Under the pieces are notes generated by a model. It saw nothing but the letters and a program-made list of their open reading frames with translations. It did no database searches and was not told the DNA's origin. From an uncultured Shewanella sp. (GTDB lineage Bacteria > Pseudomonadota > Gammaproteobacteria > Enterobacterales > Shewanellaceae), in NCBI RefSeq assembly GCF_947497935.1, contig NZ_CANMIO010000008.1, positions 1 to 64,000 on the forward strand: a stretch of 64,000 nt of DNA. Direction: 5' to 3'. Below, one piece after another: positions 61,454 to 64,000 of this stretch. A program made the position numbers and the translations under genes. Within the stretch, counting starts at the first letter, position 1, and the number at the start of each line of letters is the position of its first letter.

Positions 61454-61978
61454 CTAGTGGTGCGGCATGCTGTCTTTTAGCTTCGCTAAACTGATTTTCA
61501 TTTTTGCATCAAGACGCGTACTAAAGAATACGCCTGATAATGCTGCAACCATTCCCGCCATTGTCGGCATGGTCGCCATTGAAATACCAGCTGCCATCAT
61601 ACGAGCATTACTCGTTCCATGAACTGCCATCACATCGAATACTGAAATCATACCGGTTACGGTACCTAGTAGGCCTATCATAGGACAGATTGCTACTAAG
61701 GTTTTAATAATCAGCATACGTGCCGTTAAATCTTGCTTCGCTTGGGATACCCAAGCTTCACGGATGCGGTGTGCATACCAAGAGGTTGAATCCTCTCGTG
61801 CTTCCCATGCGCTTATGATTGCTTTGTGCTCTTTTGGTGATACCCAATTTAGATACCAGTAGCGTTCAAGCATCAATACCCACATAACAAACAATACACC
61901 AGCCACTAACCAGAGGACGTCGCCTCCGGAGGCCATGAAGCCCCTGACGGAATCCCAGATATCCATCAGGAATAACAT
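61454..61978 (-). CDS. exbB2: ExbB-family protein (ExbB2)
   Basis: 174 residues, start codon overlapping the previous stop by one base (TAATG). Three membrane helices: VLWLVAGVLFVMWVLMLERYWYL, then ATLLGTVTGMISVFDVM-type core (GLLGTVTGMISVFDVM) and MPTMAGMVAALSGVFF. This is the MotA/TolQ/ExbB proton channel domain without extra parts. It works with the longer ExbB homologue upstream. Confidence 0.93.
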   Translation of the reverse strand: MLFLMDIWDSVRGFMASGGDVLWLVAGVLFVMWVLMLERYWYLNWVSPKEHKAIISAWEAREDSTSWYAHRIREAWVSQAKQDLTARMLIIKTLVAICPMIGLLGTVTGMISVFDVMAVHGTSNARMMAAGISMATMPTMAGMVAALSGVFFSTRLDAKMKISLAKLKDSMPHH

Positions 61979-63333
61979 TAGGCTTTCCTCTTCTCAGCGT
62001 GTGAAGCAACAATACCTGCACTTTGCTCTTCAAGCACTTGTACGATTGACTTGCTACGTGCAATAACAACTGCATGCATAAGCATTAGTGGTAGAGCAGC
62101 AACTAGACCTTGAACCGTTGTCATCAGTGCCATAGAAATACCACCAGCCATTAGCTTAGGATCACCAGTACCGAATAGCTGGATGCTTTGGAAGGTTGCA
62201 ATCATACCAGTTACAGTACCAAGTAGACCCATCATAGGTGCGATAGCCGCTAGAACCTTGATGATAGAGATACGCGTCTCTAGTGCTGGAGTTTCTTTCA
62301 GAATTGCTTCATCAAGTTTCAGCTCTAGGGTTTCAACGTCTACATCTTTGTTGTCTTGGTAAGCTTTAAGTACACGGCCAAGTGCGTTGTTACCTGGATT
62401 CTCGATATTCTTACGCTGAGCCTTAACCTTAGCACCGACAACACCTAGAGTGACTAGACGCTCGATTGAGATTAATGCACCAAGAACAAGTAGACCGATA
62501 ATGATATAACCGATTGTACCACCCGCTTCGATACGCTCTTCAATGGTTGCTTTACCAGTGAAGATATTAAGCAGCGTACCTCTGATAGGATCGATATAAA
62601 GCTTTGATACACCAGATGTTGCAGCTTCAAACGCAGCGATAGGCTTTGTTTGGTAACCGTCAGGCTGCTGTGAAAGTTCCTGTACTAGGCCAAGCTCTGC
62701 GTTGTAAACAACATACTTGCCATCAGCTAATAAGTTAAATGGACCAACACGAGTAATGGTTGTGTTATTCACGCTACCATCGATACCCGTAACTGAACCT
62801 TCAAACTTAACAACTTTTCCAGACTCAGCCATTTCAAACAGTGCTTCTTCCCAGAAACGCTCTAGCTCATCAATTTTTGGAAGTTGCTTACGTGCACCAA
62901 GGTCTGCAATAAATACATCACGACCAGGATACTGTGCCGAAATGTTTGAGCTTGCTAGTTTGCCAGCGAAATCGCCCGCATCACCTTTAACAACACCAAA
63001 CATCTCTCCCAAGTCACCTTGAGCAGTTTTTAAGTCTTCTTCTAACTGACCGATTTTACGCTCGTTATCCAAAAACGCTTGGTTTAAGTCTTTTCCGCGT
63101 TGACGCTCTGCTGCTAAAGCATTCTTTTCGCGCTTTAGCAATGCAGCTTTATCGCCACGTTCATTTTTAAACTCTTGCTCACGCTTTGCGTTTGTCTTAG
63201 ATGCATTAGCACGATCAACTTTTACTTGGTTAAGTAGTTGGTCGATTGTTTTTGGTGCATCTGCAGCGCTAGCAATACCGGCCGATAATGACAGGCTCGC
63301 AGCAACGATTGCTGTAGTGATAAACTTCTTCAT
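61978..63333 (-). CDS. TtpC-like ExbB homologue with periplasmic coiled coil
   Basis: 451 residues. Signal peptide (ITTAIVAASLSLSAGIASAAD), a charged coiled coil (about 25-115: KREQEFKNERGDKAALLKREKNALAAERQR), a periplasmic domain, and the MotA/TolQ/ExbB domain after about 260 with MGLLGTVTGMIATFQS. This matches TtpC of Vibrio TonB2 systems, which is needed for TonB2-dependent iron uptake there. Its ATG overlaps the stop of the DUF3450 gene by one base. Confidence 0.9.
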   Translation of the reverse strand: MKKFITTAIVAASLSLSAGIASAADAPKTIDQLLNQVKVDRANASKTNAKREQEFKNERGDKAALLKREKNALAAERQRGKDLNQAFLDNERKIGQLEEDLKTAQGDLGEMFGVVKGDAGDFAGKLASSNISAQYPGRDVFIADLGARKQLPKIDELERFWEEALFEMAESGKVVKFEGSVTGIDGSVNNTTITRVGPFNLLADGKYVVYNAELGLVQELSQQPDGYQTKPIAAFEAATSGVSKLYIDPIRGTLLNIFTGKATIEERIEAGGTIGYIIIGLLVLGALISIERLVTLGVVGAKVKAQRKNIENPGNNALGRVLKAYQDNKDVDVETLELKLDEAILKETPALETRISIIKVLAAIAPMMGLLGTVTGMIATFQSIQLFGTGDPKLMAGGISMALMTTVQGLVAALPLMLMHAVVIARSKSIVQVLEEQSAGIVASHAEKRKA

Positions 63334-64000
63334 TATTGTGCAGCCTCCGCAGCAGGAATTGGTAACGAGAATAGATCCGGTGCGCCCTGTTTACGAGCGA
63401 TACGGATACCTTTAGTTAGTTCGCGTAGGTAGCTATCATCTAGCGGATCCCAGCCTTTAGTTTCATCGTTATACATCCAAGCAGACTTACCGTCTAAGCT
63501 TTGTGCATATAGTGCAACACGACCTAGGTTAAAGAAGTCTACAAGTACTTCTTTACCGTCAAGCTCTAGCTGACCCGTTTTAACTGCAACGAAGCTGCCG
63601 TATTCACGCTCAATAGAATAAGCATCTAGAATTAGACGATACTTTTCAGCAAGCGTTACTTCTGCACTATTTAGAAGGTTTTTAAGGTTGTTAACACGCT
63701 CAACACGTGTTTCAGTGTTAAATGGAAGATCAAGAGCGACAAATTGCTCTAGAGCATCAACCATCTTGAACATCAATGGCACTACGCCTTGACGTAATGC
63801 ATCAACGCCGTTGATGTCACCTTGAATAGATTTCATGGTAGCTTCTTGGTCTGCAACCAGACCTGCTACGTAATCGTTATAAGATTTTAGTGATTCACGT
63901 TCATCAGCAACTGAACCGTACTCGAACAACATGTCCTGAGCCTGGTCAAAATACTTATCAACTTTTTTCTGAGACGTTGCAGCTTCAGCGTGAATTTTAG
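63333..64000 (-). CDS. DUF3450 protein (5' end outside window)
   Basis: Minus-strand frame open to the window edge; 221 codons visible. The part before the first internal ATG (63932) reads KIHAEAATSQKKVDKYFDQAQD, a coiled-coil continuation, so the ATG at 63932 is not the start. YGSFVAVKTGQLELDGKEVLVDFFNLGRVALYAQSLDG is the DUF3450 core. The family normally has about 255 residues with a signal peptide, so about 35 residues are missing. DUF3450 proteins regularly head TonB2/TtpC clusters and should be periplasmic; function unknown. Confidence 0.88.
   Translation of the reverse strand, partial: KIHAEAATSQKKVDKYFDQAQDMLFEYGSVADERESLKSYNDYVAGLVADQEATMKSIQGDINGVDALRQGVVPLMFKMVDALEQFVALDLPFNTETRVERVNNLKNLLNSAEVTLAEKYRLILDAYSIEREYGSFVAVKTGQLELDGKEVLVDFFNLGRVALYAQSLDGKSAWMYNDETKGWDPLDDSYLRELTKGIRIARKQGAPDLFSLPIPAAEAAQ

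Overview
The window looks like chromosome of a marine gammaproteobacterium, most probably a Shewanella. I base this on recognisable FadI/FadJ proteins, a TonB2-type cluster with an extra TtpC-like ExbB, anaerobic NrdDG, a YibL protein, and short dispersed repeats ending in ATACCAATCAGTATAA or ATACCCAA. All assignments rest on reading the translated sequence and on remembered families; no database search was run.

Layout. 1-530: the tail of a protein made of 13-residue tandem repeats, then two paralogous 38-residue peptides that both end in Trp-Trp-Asn, then a terminator. 990-4572: fadJ and fadI (minus strand) with a FadR-like and a PsrA-like box upstream. 4826-11940: a compact aerotolerance-type (Bat) operon: MoxR ATPase, DUF58, DUF4381-like, BatA, a BatB-BatC fusion, BatD. 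12112-17460: ECF sigma factor and membrane anti-sigma, putP, a fadL-type porin with two FadR-like boxes, a SIMPL protein. 17633-23211: an RND efflux pair followed by a DUF2892 and a rhodanese protein, then a VF530-type protein. 23246-28346: an outer membrane protein, ribA, yibL, nrdG and nrdD; the nrdD promoter has two NrdR boxes 31 bp apart and an FNR-type box. 28638-34155: an unknown protein, a MarR regulator divergent from a reductase, an RssA patatin, a DEAD-box helicase, and a MITE-like element.

34317-37720: DUF3010, a YgjP-type metallopeptidase, a Fur-box-preceded Cys protein, a block of mosaic hairpin repeats, and a short YidC paralogue with two palindromes over its promoter. 37796-49873: M23 endopeptidase, sbcDC, avtA and a 1425-residue SslE/AcfD-type lipoprotein peptidase. 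49892-52590: a class D beta-lactamase of the OXA-2 type, a TSUP transporter and a divergent LysR regulator. 52625-59149: a NERD/double-pseudokinase protein, RraB, an S4 protein, GNAT, parvulin, a DUF885 lipoprotein, a second MITE-like element and a degenerate GGDEF protein. 59164-64000: TPR protein, TonB, ExbD, ExbB, TtpC-like ExbB and a DUF3450 protein cut by the window edge.

Main points of interest are the WWN peptide pair with its repeat-protein neighbour, the OXA-2-type gene outside any visible cassette, the NERD/pseudokinase protein, the modular hairpin repeat block, and several strong operator sites linking genes to FadR, PsrA, NrdR, FNR, Fur and an unknown repressor.
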